The notes beneath the pieces are model-generated. The model searched no databases and was not told the DNA's origin. It worked only from the letters and a program-made list of their open reading frames with translations. A stretch of 64,000 bases of DNA from Anaerovorax odorimutans DSM 5092 (GTDB lineage: Bacteria; Bacillota; Clostridia; Peptostreptococcales; Anaerovoracaceae), in the NCBI RefSeq assembly GCF_000426305.1, contig NZ_AUFC01000012.1, positions 35,373 to 99,372 on the forward strand, read 5' to 3'. Shown here one piece after another: positions 52,628 to 61,809 of this stretch; within the stretch, counting starts at the first letter, position 1, and each line of letters starts with the position of its first letter. The translations under genes and the position numbers were made by a program.

Positions 52628-53455
52628 GTGACTTTATTTAAAAACAAATTAGCTTTAATTGGTTTAGTTATTATTGTCATAATAGCGATAGGAGCTGTTT
52701 TTGCTCCTTTAATAGCTCCTAATAATCCAAATGAACAGATTTTAGAACAAGCACTTAAACATCCATCCATAGAATATCCTTTTGGCACTGATGAATTTGG
52801 CAGGTGCATATTTTCTAGGGTATTATATGGTTCCAGAATTTCATTGCAAATAGGAGTTACTATTACATTTATATCATCAGTTATAGGAATTACTCTTGGC
52901 TTAATCTCCGGTTTTTATGGAGGGGTAATAGATGAAATTATTATGCGTATTGTTGATATTTTTTTAGCTTTTCCGGGATTGATTTTAGCCTTGGTTGTGG
53001 CAGGACTGCTGGGTCCGGGAAGGTTAAATGTAATAATAGCATTATCTTTAGTGGGCTGGATGGGATATGCCAGAGTTGTAAGGGGAGTTGTTTTGTCAGA
53101 AAAGGAAAAAGAGTTTGTAGAAAATGCACGATCACTTGGAGCAAGTGATCTATATATAATATATCATCATATGTTGCCAAATGTTATTAATCCTGTAATT
53201 ATAATGGCAAGCATAGGAGTTGGGTATGCCATCTTATCGGCCGCAGGATTGAGTTTTCTTGGAATTGGGGTACAACCGCCTACACCGGAATGGGGGTCAA
53301 TGTTAAGTAGTGGGAAAGTATATATTCAAACATCTCCTCATTTAACTATTTTTCCTGGCATAGCAATAATGATAACGGTTCTTGCATTTAATTTTTTAGG
53401 AGATGGTTTGCGTGATTATTTAGATCCAAGATCTAATATTCAAAAGATAGAATAG
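52628..53455 (+). CDS. ABC importer permease 2 (NikC/DppC type)
   Basis: The protein has 275 residues from the GTG at 52628 with AAGGAAGGG upstream; the earlier frame from 52589 overlaps permease 1. There are five or six helices; N-terminal FKNKLALIGLVIIVIIAIGA, the conserved PFGTDEFGRCIFSRVLYGSR and EAA loop VENARSLGASDLYIIYHHML. Second membrane subunit of the importer. Confidence 0.9.
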   Translation: MTLFKNKLALIGLVIIVIIAIGAVFAPLIAPNNPNEQILEQALKHPSIEYPFGTDEFGRCIFSRVLYGSRISLQIGVTITFISSVIGITLGLISGFYGGVIDEIIMRIVDIFLAFPGLILALVVAGLLGPGRLNVIIALSLVGWMGYARVVRGVVLSEKEKEFVENARSLGASDLYIIYHHMLPNVINPVIIMASIGVGYAILSAAGLSFLGIGVQPPTPEWGSMLSSGKVYIQTSPHLTIFPGIAIMITVLAFNFLGDGLRDYLDPRSNIQKIE

Positions 53456-53466
53456 GAGTGATAAAC

Positions 53467-54405
53467 GTGCCATTACTTAGTATTCAGAATTTAAATACAG
53501 TATTTTATTCTAAAAAAGGTGAAGTAAAAGCTTGTAGTAACATAAATCTTGATTTAGAACAAGGAGAAATCGTTGGACTTATTGGAGAAACAGGATGTGG
53601 AAAATCTGTTCTCGGTATGTCTGTTCTAAATCTGCTGCCTAATAATGCCAGAATAAGTGGAAAAATTATTTATAAAGATTTGGATTTATTAAACTTACCT
53701 TCAAATAAAATGAGGCAGATAAGAGGAAAAGAAATAAGCCTTTTACCTCAAAGTCCAGCCACCTCTCTTAATCCGGTGGTTAAGATAGGCAGTCAGATAT
53801 TAGAGGGATTTCAGCTGCATAGAGGTATGAAAAAAGATATAGCAATAAATAGCAGTATAAAGATATTGAACTTGCTTGGCTTAAAAAACAGTGAGAAAAA
53901 TTTTAAATATTATCCTCATCAGTTAAGCGGAGGAATGAAACAGAGAATACTGGCGGCAATCAGTATAACGGGAAATCCTTCTTTACTTATTGCCGATGAA
54001 CCTACTAAGGGCCTGGATGCATTAATGAAGGCGCAGGTTGTTGATCTTTTACATAAATTAACAAAAGAAACAGGTACATCATTATTGTTAATAACGCATG
54101 ATTTAAAAGTAGCTTCTTCCCTTTGTGATGAAATTGCAGTTATGTATTCAGGAGAAATAGTTGAAAGAGGCAGTGCGGAAAAAGTTTTAAATAATCCTTA
54201 TCATCCGTATACACAAGGATTATTAAAATCCATGCCTGAAAAAGGATTGCACCCAATAAAAGGTTATAGTCCAAGTTTACTTGAAAAATTACCTGGATGC
54301 AGATTTTATTCTCGTTGCCCATTAAGGAATAATAAGTGTAATAATTCAGAAGTTCCGTATAAAGAGATAGATGGCACTTATGTGAGGTGTTTTGGTTTTG
54401 ATTAG
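53467..54405 (+). CDS. ABC importer ATPase 1 (DppD/NikD type)
   Basis: The protein has 312 residues from the GTG at 53467, preceded by AGGAG. It has Walker A GETGCGKSV, signature LSGGMKQR, Walker B LLIADEPTKGLD and H loop LITHDL. The C-terminal oligopeptide/dipeptide-type extension has a Cys cluster (GCRFYSRCPLRNNKCNNSEV), where the typical fourth Cys is YVRCFG; these cysteines can hold an Fe-S cluster in the family. Partner of ATPase 2. Confidence 0.9.
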   Translation: MPLLSIQNLNTVFYSKKGEVKACSNINLDLEQGEIVGLIGETGCGKSVLGMSVLNLLPNNARISGKIIYKDLDLLNLPSNKMRQIRGKEISLLPQSPATSLNPVVKIGSQILEGFQLHRGMKKDIAINSSIKILNLLGLKNSEKNFKYYPHQLSGGMKQRILAAISITGNPSLLIADEPTKGLDALMKAQVVDLLHKLTKETGTSLLLITHDLKVASSLCDEIAVMYSGEIVERGSAEKVLNNPYHPYTQGLLKSMPEKGLHPIKGYSPSLLEKLPGCRFYSRCPLRNNKCNNSEVPYKEIDGTYVRCFGFD

Positions 54406-55330
54406 AGTAGAAGAACTAAATAAGAGCTATAGTAATGGATTTATCAAACGTGTTACATATAAAGCTTTAGATAATGTGAGTTTTACTATCCATTCCGGAG
54501 AAACTTTGGGATTGGTAGGAGAAAGTGGTTGTGGCAAATCTACTTTAGCTAGAACAATGCTTGGTTTAATTCCCCCTACTTCTGGCAAGATTTTTTTCAA
54601 AAATCAGGAAGCATTATCTTGCAAAGGAGAATTGAAAAAAGAGTTTTACGGTAAAATGCAGATAATTTTTCAACATCCGGAAAATGTATTAAATCCCAGA
54701 ATGAAAATATATAAAAGCCTTATGGAGCCTATGGCTATTCGGAAACATAATTTAAATGAAAAAGAATTCAAAAGTGAAATTAAAAATATTTTACAAGAGG
54801 TTGGATTGCTAGAAGAACATTTAAGTCGTTATCCTAATGAATTGAGTGGAGGGCAGATTCAAAGAGTAGTTCTTGCTCGTATTCTTTCTTTGAAACCAGA
54901 GTTTATAATAGCAGATGAACCAACTTCAATGTTAGATGTTTCCGTTCAGGCGCAGGTTATACGTATCTTGAAAAAAATTCAGCTTAATTATGGGATAAGC
55001 TTATTATTTATTTCTCATGATCTTGAATTAGTTTCCTGGATGAGTGATCGGATTGCAGTAATGTATCAAGGTCAAATAATTGAAATTGCACCTGCAGATG
55101 AATTTTATAAAAATCCTCTCCATCCATACAGTTGTTTATTGGTGGAAACCTTTACTTCTTTGCAACATTCTTTTCCGGCAGGAGGCTTATTGAGAGAGAA
55201 TGATAATATAAATAAATTGTGTAGGTGCAGTTATGCACCGTTTTGCCCTAAATATGGAGCTGAGTGTGAAAAGGCTCCTGTTATGAGAAAAAAATCAAAA
55301 GATCATTATGTTGCTTGTTGGAAGGTTTAA
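54398..55330 (+). CDS. ABC importer ATPase 2 (DppF/NikE type)
   Basis: The protein has about 310 residues from the TTG at 54398, 8 bp after GAGGTG, overlapping ATPase 1; the TTG at 54392 is too close to that site. Walker A GESGCGKST, signature LSGGQIQR, Walker B FIIADEPTSMLD, H loop FISHDL. The C-terminal Cys segment (LCRCSYAPFCPKYGAECEKA) is again present. The two ATPases form the power unit of the importer. Confidence 0.88.
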   Translation: MIRVEELNKSYSNGFIKRVTYKALDNVSFTIHSGETLGLVGESGCGKSTLARTMLGLIPPTSGKIFFKNQEALSCKGELKKEFYGKMQIIFQHPENVLNPRMKIYKSLMEPMAIRKHNLNEKEFKSEIKNILQEVGLLEEHLSRYPNELSGGQIQRVVLARILSLKPEFIIADEPTSMLDVSVQAQVIRILKKIQLNYGISLLFISHDLELVSWMSDRIAVMYQGQIIEIAPADEFYKNPLHPYSCLLVETFTSLQHSFPAGGLLRENDNINKLCRCSYAPFCPKYGAECEKAPVMRKKSKDHYVACWKV

Positions 55331-55358
55331 TTAATAAGGAACAAAGGAGGATAGAAAT

Positions 55359-56387
55359 TTGCAAAATGAAGATGTAAAAGATTTTTTATTTAAAGTTGAA
55401 GGAGAAGAATTGTTTTCTATAATACGTGGATACAGTAAAGCACAATTTCTTTATCAGGCTTTTTCTTGCAGAGTATTTGAATATCTTACAGATAAACCTA
55501 AAAGTATTGAAGAAATATCAAAAACTATGGGTTGTAATATAGACAGACTAATATTTTTACTTGATGCTTTAACCTCAATTAATATGGTACAAAAAAAAGA
55601 AGAACTATATTCTCTTTCACCTGTATCAGCAACATATCTTTGTAAAAATAGTGAATTTTATATAGGTGATTTATTTGAATTGGAATTTACAAATAAGCAA
55701 AGAGATGACTGGGAAAATCTAGAAGCATGGTTAAAGGGTTATTTCAGTAATGAAGGACATAATCCTAAAGAAGTTTTTAAACCATCTTTTATAAAGGCCA
55801 TGGCTCAAGGGGTCCTTATTGATAGCAGTATTGGTAAAACTGTAGAGCTGATTAGTAATCACGCATGTTTTAAATCTGCCGAAAAACTTTTAGATGTAGG
55901 AGGCGGACATGGATTATTTCCTATTGCATTACAGAAGAAAAAACCTAAGCTTAAAGTTGCAGTGTTTGATCTACCTCAGGTTGAACCTGTTACGAGGGAT
56001 TATGCAAATAAATATAATGCGAAGATTGATTTTATAGCAGGTAATTTTTATGAGAATGATTTCCCTTTGGGACAGGATATTGTACTTACTTTTGATATTT
56101 TACATCCTGTACCAACAACTAAAAAAGAAGAAGTTTTTAAAAAAGCATATAATTGTTTAAATAAAAATGGATATCTTTTTTATAAATTATGGTTTCTTGA
56201 TTCTACAAGAACAAAGCCTGATAATGCGGCAATATTTGCTCTAAAATGTAAAATTATGAATGATCAATCTCATGTTTACACTTTAAATGAGGCAGAAGAA
56301 ATGCTAACTGGAATAGGGTTTAATGTTGAAGGTTCATTTTCAGTAGGAGATAATGGATCAACAATTTTAATAGCCAGGAAAAAATAA
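55359..56387 (+). CDS. O-methyltransferase-like SAM enzyme (paralogue of the 14339 gene)
   Basis: This 342-residue enzyme starts at a TTG with a perfect AAAGGAGG site. It has an N-terminal winged-helix dimerisation domain (SKAQFLYQAFSCRVFEYLTD, then DRLIFLLDALTSINMVQKKE) and a methyltransferase domain with motif I LLDVGGGHGLFPIAL and VFDLPQVEP. Family members O- or N-methylate hydroxylated aromatics and natural products. It sits between the ATPase genes and the binding-protein gene, so methylation of the transported molecule, or of a ligand made for it, is likely. Direct substrate not deducible. Confidence 0.82.
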   Translation: MQNEDVKDFLFKVEGEELFSIIRGYSKAQFLYQAFSCRVFEYLTDKPKSIEEISKTMGCNIDRLIFLLDALTSINMVQKKEELYSLSPVSATYLCKNSEFYIGDLFELEFTNKQRDDWENLEAWLKGYFSNEGHNPKEVFKPSFIKAMAQGVLIDSSIGKTVELISNHACFKSAEKLLDVGGGHGLFPIALQKKKPKLKVAVFDLPQVEPVTRDYANKYNAKIDFIAGNFYENDFPLGQDIVLTFDILHPVPTTKKEEVFKKAYNCLNKNGYLFYKLWFLDSTRTKPDNAAIFALKCKIMNDQSHVYTLNEAEEMLTGIGFNVEGSFSVGDNGSTILIARKK

Positions 56388-56421
56388 TAGTTTTTAAAAA
56401 ATTTAAGGAGGAAAGTTACAA

Positions 56422-57963
56422 ATGAGAAAAAAGAGGATATGTATTTTTTTATGTTTTATTTTATGCATTAGTATTGTTTTTGGAGGATGTGATTCGGAAA
56501 AACAGTCAAAAAATAATGAACAGGTTTTAAAAGTTGGCATTGGGACAGACATAAATACGTGGGACATAGTTAATTTCCCTGATGGTGATGCAAGGTTTGT
56601 ATGGGCACAAATTTATGATACTCTTGTGCGTTTAGATTCAGACCTTAATATGGTTCCAGGTTTAGCAGAGTCTTGGGAGCCTGAAGATAACGGAAAAGTT
56701 TGGATTTTTCATCTAAGAAAAAATATTAAATTTCATGATGGAACACCTTTTAATGCAGAAGCAGTAGTATATTCATACAGTGATCGTGCTTATGTAACAA
56801 AAACCAATACATTGCAATTGGAAAATGTTGAGGCAATTGATGAAAATACAGTTAAATTTACATGTGCAAGACCAATGCCTTTACCTACATATCTTACACA
56901 TATAGCTTGGCCTATAGTAAGTCCAAGCAGTGTAGATTCAGCAGGTGAATTTAAAGATCCAATTGGAACAGGACCTTTTAAATTGGTTGATTATGTTAAA
57001 GAACAAAAAATTGTATTAGAGAAGAATGAAAATTATTGGGGAGATGATGTAAAGCTTGATAAAGTTATTTTTAATATAATTCCTGATGCTTCTGCAAGAG
57101 TTATGGCTTTATCTTCAGGTGATGTTGATATGATAATTAAAGTTCCTGAAAGTAGTGTAGCTAAATTGGAAAAAGATAAAGATATTACTGTAAACAGAAA
57201 ATTGACAACATTTACAGACTTTTTACAATTTAATTGTAAAAACTCACCTTTTGATGATTTAAATGTAAGAAAAGCTGTTGCTTATGCAGTTGATACAAAG
57301 AGTATAGTAAGTAATATCTTAGATAATATAGGTATTGCAGCACAGGGAAGATTATATTCTCCTAATATGATGTATAGCTGTGAAGATCTTCCTCTCTACA
57401 ATGTAGACCAAGAGAAAGCTAAAAGTTTACTAGCCGAATCCGGTTGGAAAGATGAAAACGGTGATGGAATAGTAGAAAAAAATGGGAAGAATTTGGAAGT
57501 TAGTTTATTAGTAGGTCAATCTTGGAGTCCTAGGGAAAAGAGAATAGCAGAAGCATGTCAAGCTCAACTTGGAGAAGTAGGATTTGATGTTAAAGTAAAA
57601 CAGCTGGAAAGCGCTGCGTTAAGTGAACTTGAAAAGAAAGGTGATTTCGATATGCTAATGCGTACAGGTTACTTTGTTTGGGGTCCGTATCCTCATCATG
57701 TAAAAGTACATTTTTCTAAGAACTTCGCAAGTCACTACAACAATTCTGCTTATGATGAACTTGTACTAAAAGGAGAAAGTACAAATGATGAAGCTCAGAA
57801 AAAGCAGATTTATGGAGATATTCAAAAATTAGTTCTTGAAGATTTACCGGCATTTTATATTGTTCATGAAGAAAAAATAGTTGCAACAAGAAGTAATGTA
57901 AAAGGTTATAAAATTTCTGCTGAAGATCCTTGGTTAGAATTAAAAGGCATAACTATAGAATAA
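56422..57963 (+). CDS. Extracytoplasmic substrate-binding lipoprotein (NikA/DppA type)
   Basis: This 513-residue lipoprotein has signal and lipobox IVFGGC, then the SBP_bac_5 fold: VWIFHLRKNIKFHDGTPFNA, DPIGTGPFKLVDYVKE, NENYWGDDVKLDKVIFNIIP. The pattern is closer to the NikA branch than to peptide-binding proteins. A WGPYPHHVKVHFSKN segment occurs in the position where NikA has WGAPYDPH and then a metal-chelate-binding His. Ribosome site AAGGAGGAAA. Delivers nickel, a metal chelate or a peptide to the importer encoded upstream. Confidence 0.88.
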   Translation: MRKKRICIFLCFILCISIVFGGCDSEKQSKNNEQVLKVGIGTDINTWDIVNFPDGDARFVWAQIYDTLVRLDSDLNMVPGLAESWEPEDNGKVWIFHLRKNIKFHDGTPFNAEAVVYSYSDRAYVTKTNTLQLENVEAIDENTVKFTCARPMPLPTYLTHIAWPIVSPSSVDSAGEFKDPIGTGPFKLVDYVKEQKIVLEKNENYWGDDVKLDKVIFNIIPDASARVMALSSGDVDMIIKVPESSVAKLEKDKDITVNRKLTTFTDFLQFNCKNSPFDDLNVRKAVAYAVDTKSIVSNILDNIGIAAQGRLYSPNMMYSCEDLPLYNVDQEKAKSLLAESGWKDENGDGIVEKNGKNLEVSLLVGQSWSPREKRIAEACQAQLGEVGFDVKVKQLESAALSELEKKGDFDMLMRTGYFVWGPYPHHVKVHFSKNFASHYNNSAYDELVLKGESTNDEAQKKQIYGDIQKLVLEDLPAFYIVHEEKIVATRSNVKGYKISAEDPWLELKGITIE

Positions 57964-57976
57964 ATGAGGTGATTTA

Positions 57977-58588
57977 ATGTCAGAGAAACATAGAGCATAT
58001 TTTAATGAAAAGGCTGAAATTTGGGATCAGATGATGAAACATAAGCCACATGAAAAACTTAAAGAAATTTTTGCTGATTTGAGTATTAGCAATGAAAGTA
58101 CAGTGTTAGATGTAGGAACAGGAACAGGAGTCATGATTCCTATATTAAAGAATTTAGTAGGTTCATCAGGGAATATAACAGCCTTTGATATTTCTGAGGA
58201 AATGTTATTAAGAGCTAAATTAAAAAATGGTGAAGATTCCGTGAATTATGTTCAAGGAGATATTGAAGATACTTCTTTTGAAACCAACACTTTTGATGTG
58301 ATCATTTGTAATTCATGCTTTCCGCATTTTTTAAATAAACAAGCTTCTGTAAAAGAGATGGCAAGAATACTTAAGCTAAATGGCAGAGTCATAATTTGTC
58401 ACCTTAGCAGCAGAAGAGAATTAAACTCCATGCATAAATCTCTTGGAGGTGTTGTAGGAGAAGATATATTACCAGAAGACAAAGATATGATTTTAATGTT
58501 TAGAGAGGCGGGATTTAAAGATATAAATATAATTGACGAGAATGATAGATATATACTCACAGCAAATTTTGCTATGAATATTGCTTAA
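57977..58588 (+). CDS. UbiE-like class I SAM methyltransferase
   Basis: This 203-residue protein has motif I VLDVGTGTGVMIPILKNLV, an acidic strand TAFDISEEMLLRAKL and the late NSCFPHFLNKQ and LKLNGRVIICH. It lies 13 bp after the binding-protein gene with a GAGGTG site, thus in the transport operon, and ends at a terminator. It is the second methyltransferase of the locus and unrelated in type to the first; substrate unknown. Confidence 0.82.
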   Translation: MSEKHRAYFNEKAEIWDQMMKHKPHEKLKEIFADLSISNESTVLDVGTGTGVMIPILKNLVGSSGNITAFDISEEMLLRAKLKNGEDSVNYVQGDIEDTSFETNTFDVIICNSCFPHFLNKQASVKEMARILKLNGRVIICHLSSRRELNSMHKSLGGVVGEDILPEDKDMILMFREAGFKDINIIDENDRYILTANFAMNIA

Positions 58589-58610
58589 TAAAGATTAAGA
58601 GTTAAATAAA

Positions 58611-58655
58611 AATCAGATGGCATAGATATAAATTAAATGCTATCTGATTTTTTAT
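58611..58655 (+). terminator. Terminator of the Nik/Dpp-type operon
   Basis: AATCAGATGGCAT pairs with ATGCTATCTGATT (one mismatch), then T6. The SDR gene beyond must have its own promoter or rely on read-through. Confidence 0.75.
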
Positions 58656-58865
58656 GTATAAATAATGCAGTTAGAAAAAGAAATTAATAATACGGAAAGC
58701 AATATGTTTATAGTATATTTAAAAATACTTTTTAATAATAGGTATTGTAATCTTGTCTTTATGAAGGTATTATTTATTACAAAGTTAAACTTAAATTATT
58801 TAATTACAAAAATATTTTTAAACAGAATTTTAAGATGTTTTATTTTTCTAACAGAGGAGACTGAT

Positions 58866-59663
58866 ATGAGGCAATTTATAAATTTTGAAAATCAGATATG
58901 TTTGGTAACAGGTACAGGCAGCCCCACAGGAATAGGATTTCAGACTGCAAAGATATTAGGTGAACTGGGAGGAACAGTCATTTTAGTTGCAACTACAAAC
59001 AGAGTTGATGAACGTGTTAAAGAGCTTAGAAACTTGAATATTAAAGCTGCGGGATATATTGCAGATCTTATGGATAGAAATCAAGTAAAAGAATTGGTTA
59101 AGAATATTATTAATGAATATTCTAAAATAGATGTACTTATAAATAATGCAGGTATGGCGCAGGTCGGATATGAAGAGGACTTTGCAACTTTTAATGAAGT
59201 AACTTATGAAAGCTGGGATGACTCAATAAACAGGAATTTGAATATTACATTTAATGTAACAAAAGAAGTTTTACCTCATATGACTAAAAATAATTATGGA
59301 AGAATTGTTAATACTTCTTCTGTTACAGGGCCCATAGTAAGTAATCCGGGAGAGGCGGCATATAGCGCCGCAAAATCAGCAGTAATAGGAATGAGTAGAT
59401 CTATTGCTATTGAAGTTGCAAAGTATAATATTATGATAAATAATGTTTTGCCTGGATGGATAGCCACAGCATCACAAACAGAAAGTGAAGCAGCAGGAGG
59501 TGAAAATACTCCTGCGGGAAGAGGAGGAAGTGCAGAGGAAGTTGCTAACATGAATGTATTTTTAGCTTCAGAAAAAGCTTCATATATTACAGGACAAGCC
59601 TTTATTGTGGATGGAGGAAATACTATTCAAGAGTATAAAGGTCCAAAAGAACTGTATTATTAA
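58866..59663 (+). CDS. Short-chain dehydrogenase/reductase
   Basis: The protein has 265 residues. The ATG at 58866 is preferred because AGAGGAG precedes it; the frame upstream to 58665 is low-complexity and lacks a site. Rossmann entry VTGTGSPTGIGFQTA, NNAG, the serine VNTSSVTGPI and the YSAAK catalytic pair, then GWIATASQTESE. It is an NAD(P)H-dependent carbonyl reductase of the FabG-like group. It follows the methyltransferase-importer operon in the same direction and may act in the same pathway, but lies behind a terminator. Confidence 0.88.
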   Translation: MRQFINFENQICLVTGTGSPTGIGFQTAKILGELGGTVILVATTNRVDERVKELRNLNIKAAGYIADLMDRNQVKELVKNIINEYSKIDVLINNAGMAQVGYEEDFATFNEVTYESWDDSINRNLNITFNVTKEVLPHMTKNNYGRIVNTSSVTGPIVSNPGEAAYSAAKSAVIGMSRSIAIEVAKYNIMINNVLPGWIATASQTESEAAGGENTPAGRGGSAEEVANMNVFLASEKASYITGQAFIVDGGNTIQEYKGPKELYY

Positions 59664-59690
59664 AACAGACGGCAATTTTTTTATAATAAG

Positions 59691-59721
59691 CAGATAACCT
59701 GACGTGTTATCTGTTTTTTTA
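59691..59721 (+). terminator. Terminator of the SDR gene
   Basis: CAGATAAC pairs with GTTATCTG around CTGACGT; T7 follows. Confidence 0.85.
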
Positions 59722-59837
59722 TGGTAATAAAATAAAATGAAATTTTCTGACAACCAAGAAATTTACAGAAAAATAGTATATAAAAGATGTTTTAGTTAGT
59801 GTATAATTATAAAGAAAATTATACTTAGGAGAAACTT

Positions 59838-61163
59838 ATGAATGATGGAAGATACTATACGTTTTATCAATTTTTTAGTATCATAGTACTTGTTTTCTTA
59901 TGTATTTTTGTAGTATGCAGTATGGTAATAAGCTATTATAGGTATAAAGAAAAAAATGATAAAGAATATATTTTATCTATTTTCCTTTGTATACTTATAG
60001 TAGATATTTTTAGAGTGATAGAGTGTGTTATTCCCAATATTGCTATTGCAAACTTATTAAGATATATTCAGCTTACTTTGTTCATTATTTTGATTTGGAT
60101 TTTATATTATTATCTATTTATAGAGTTACTTTCCATATTTAAATTATCTTATAAATACTTTAATCTGATAATAGAATCAGTATTTATCTCATTATTGATT
60201 TTTGGAATTGTTACTAATGGAAAATTTCTGATTTTATCGTATGATTTCTCATCTGCTAAATATAGTATAGTCTATTTAATATGCGTATGTACTTTTTTAT
60301 TTATGGTAATATTGGCAATGATCATTATGCTTTTACGTAAAAAGCAAGTACATAATGTATATAAAAACTCAATATTATTATTTGTAATATCAAGTATATT
60401 AGTTATCCCTTTGATGTTCTATATATATGCAATTATTTTAAAACATACATATTTAGATTTTGTGGAGTTTTTTATATATTATATGCTCTGTACTATATTA
60501 AATATTTCCATATATTCTGAAGCTGAACTTGGGCTTACAACATTAGCTTTTGATAAGATTGGGGATATGATAAGAGATTATATATTTGTTATAAATAACA
60601 ATGGAAACATAGTTTATAAAAATAAAAGTGCTGCAAATTCCGGATTTTTAACTAAAGAAGAAACTGTTAGCATAAATAATATAACAGATCTTTATAAAGG
60701 CAATATTAAATCAAAGAAAAGTCATTTAGGTAAGGATTATATACAACTTACTGCTGGAAGTAATACTTTTTATTTTACACATAAAAGTAAACCCCTTATG
60801 GATAAAGAAGAATTAATAGGCTATATCATTACTATTTCGGATATTACACCCCTCATGGACTTAGTATTTTCTTTAGAAGACAAAAAAGAAAAATCTAAAG
60901 AGGCTAATAAGAAACTTGAAAACTATTCTAAAGTAGTCTATAACTTAGAAAAAGAAAAGCAGATTAATGTATTGCTTGATGAAATTATTACATCAAGAGA
61001 AAATGATATGGAAAATTTAATATTTATGATAAACGATTTAGAAGGTGAAATTGATAATGAAAATTTTGAGAATTTAGTTGATGAAGCAATTGAATATAAT
61101 CGCAGTATTTTAGATGATGTAAGGCAGGCTGTTAATACGTATAGACAGCATTATGGAGGTTAA
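59838..61163 (+). CDS. Membrane sensor protein lacking a kinase ATPase domain
   Basis: This 441-residue protein has seven or eight membrane helices in residues 8-225, then a PAS-like domain (~235-335: DYIFVINNNGNIVYKNKSAA) and a long coiled-coil region to the end. The last stretch, INVLLDEIITSRENDMENLI, looks like an altered dimerisation helix. No N, G1 or G2 box and no convincing phosphoacceptor helix is present, and the next gene starts 3 bp after the stop, so no truncation by sequence loss is visible. Same operon as the NarL regulator and the complete kinase. It probably senses a signal and acts through the kinase at 61810. Confidence 0.65.
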   Translation: MNDGRYYTFYQFFSIIVLVFLCIFVVCSMVISYYRYKEKNDKEYILSIFLCILIVDIFRVIECVIPNIAIANLLRYIQLTLFIILIWILYYYLFIELLSIFKLSYKYFNLIIESVFISLLIFGIVTNGKFLILSYDFSSAKYSIVYLICVCTFLFMVILAMIIMLLRKKQVHNVYKNSILLFVISSILVIPLMFYIYAIILKHTYLDFVEFFIYYMLCTILNISIYSEAELGLTTLAFDKIGDMIRDYIFVINNNGNIVYKNKSAANSGFLTKEETVSINNITDLYKGNIKSKKSHLGKDYIQLTAGSNTFYFTHKSKPLMDKEELIGYIITISDITPLMDLVFSLEDKKEKSKEANKKLENYSKVVYNLEKEKQINVLLDEIITSRENDMENLIFMINDLEGEIDNENFENLVDEAIEYNRSILDDVRQAVNTYRQHYGG

Positions 61164-61165
61164 GG

Positions 61166-61801
61166 ATGATAAATGTGGTTTTAGCTGATGATCAAATTTT
61201 ATTAAGAGAATCAATTGGTTATATCTTAGATAATGATGAAGATATTGCTGTGGTCGGTATGGCAGGTGACGGATATGAAGTTCTTGAACTTTGTGAAAAG
61301 TTAAGACCCGATATAATTCTTATGGATATAGAAATGCCAAAACTGGATGGTGTGAAAGCCACAAAAATAATAAAGGAAAAATATAAAGACACAAAAGTAA
61401 TTATACTTACAACCTTTGAAAATACCGATAATATAATAGAATCATTTGTTGCTGAGACCGATGGATATATTGTGAAAAATATTAGTCATAAGGATTTAGT
61501 TTTTACTGTAAAATGTGTATGCAGTGGTCTTACTGTTATTCATGAAAGTGTGAAACAAATTATAATTAATAGATTTAAAGGACTCAGCGACTATAAGTTA
61601 AAATATAAAGGCGTTTTAACAGAAAAAGAAATTGAAATAGTAAGACTTATTGCACAGGGAAACAGTAATAAAGAAATAGGGAATACATTAAGTTATTCTG
61701 AAGGTACTATTAAAAATAATGTAAGTAAAATATTAGAAAAACTTAATATGTCTGATCGTATGCAAATTGCTATATTTGCAATAGAAAACGGTATCATATA
61801 G
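61166..61801 (+). CDS. NarL/FixJ-family response regulator
   Basis: This 211-residue regulator has an N-terminal receiver (acidic VLADDQ, phosphoacceptor IILMDIEMPKLDG, TTFENTDNI) and a C-terminal LuxR-type HTH: LTEKEIEIVRLIAQGNSNKE, LSYSEGTIKNNVSKILEKL. It sits between two sensor genes, with 2 bp and 8 bp gaps. The kinase at 61810 is the natural partner. Confidence 0.93.
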   Translation: MINVVLADDQILLRESIGYILDNDEDIAVVGMAGDGYEVLELCEKLRPDIILMDIEMPKLDGVKATKIIKEKYKDTKVIILTTFENTDNIIESFVAETDGYIVKNISHKDLVFTVKCVCSGLTVIHESVKQIIINRFKGLSDYKLKYKGVLTEKEIEIVRLIAQGNSNKEIGNTLSYSEGTIKNNVSKILEKLNMSDRMQIAIFAIENGII

Positions 61802-61809
61802 GTAATCTT

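Noticed and set aside
58665..58865. N-terminal extension of the SDR
   Set aside because: Low-complexity sequence with no ribosome site, before a clear AGAGGAG and ATG at 58866; the Rossmann motif begins normally from there.
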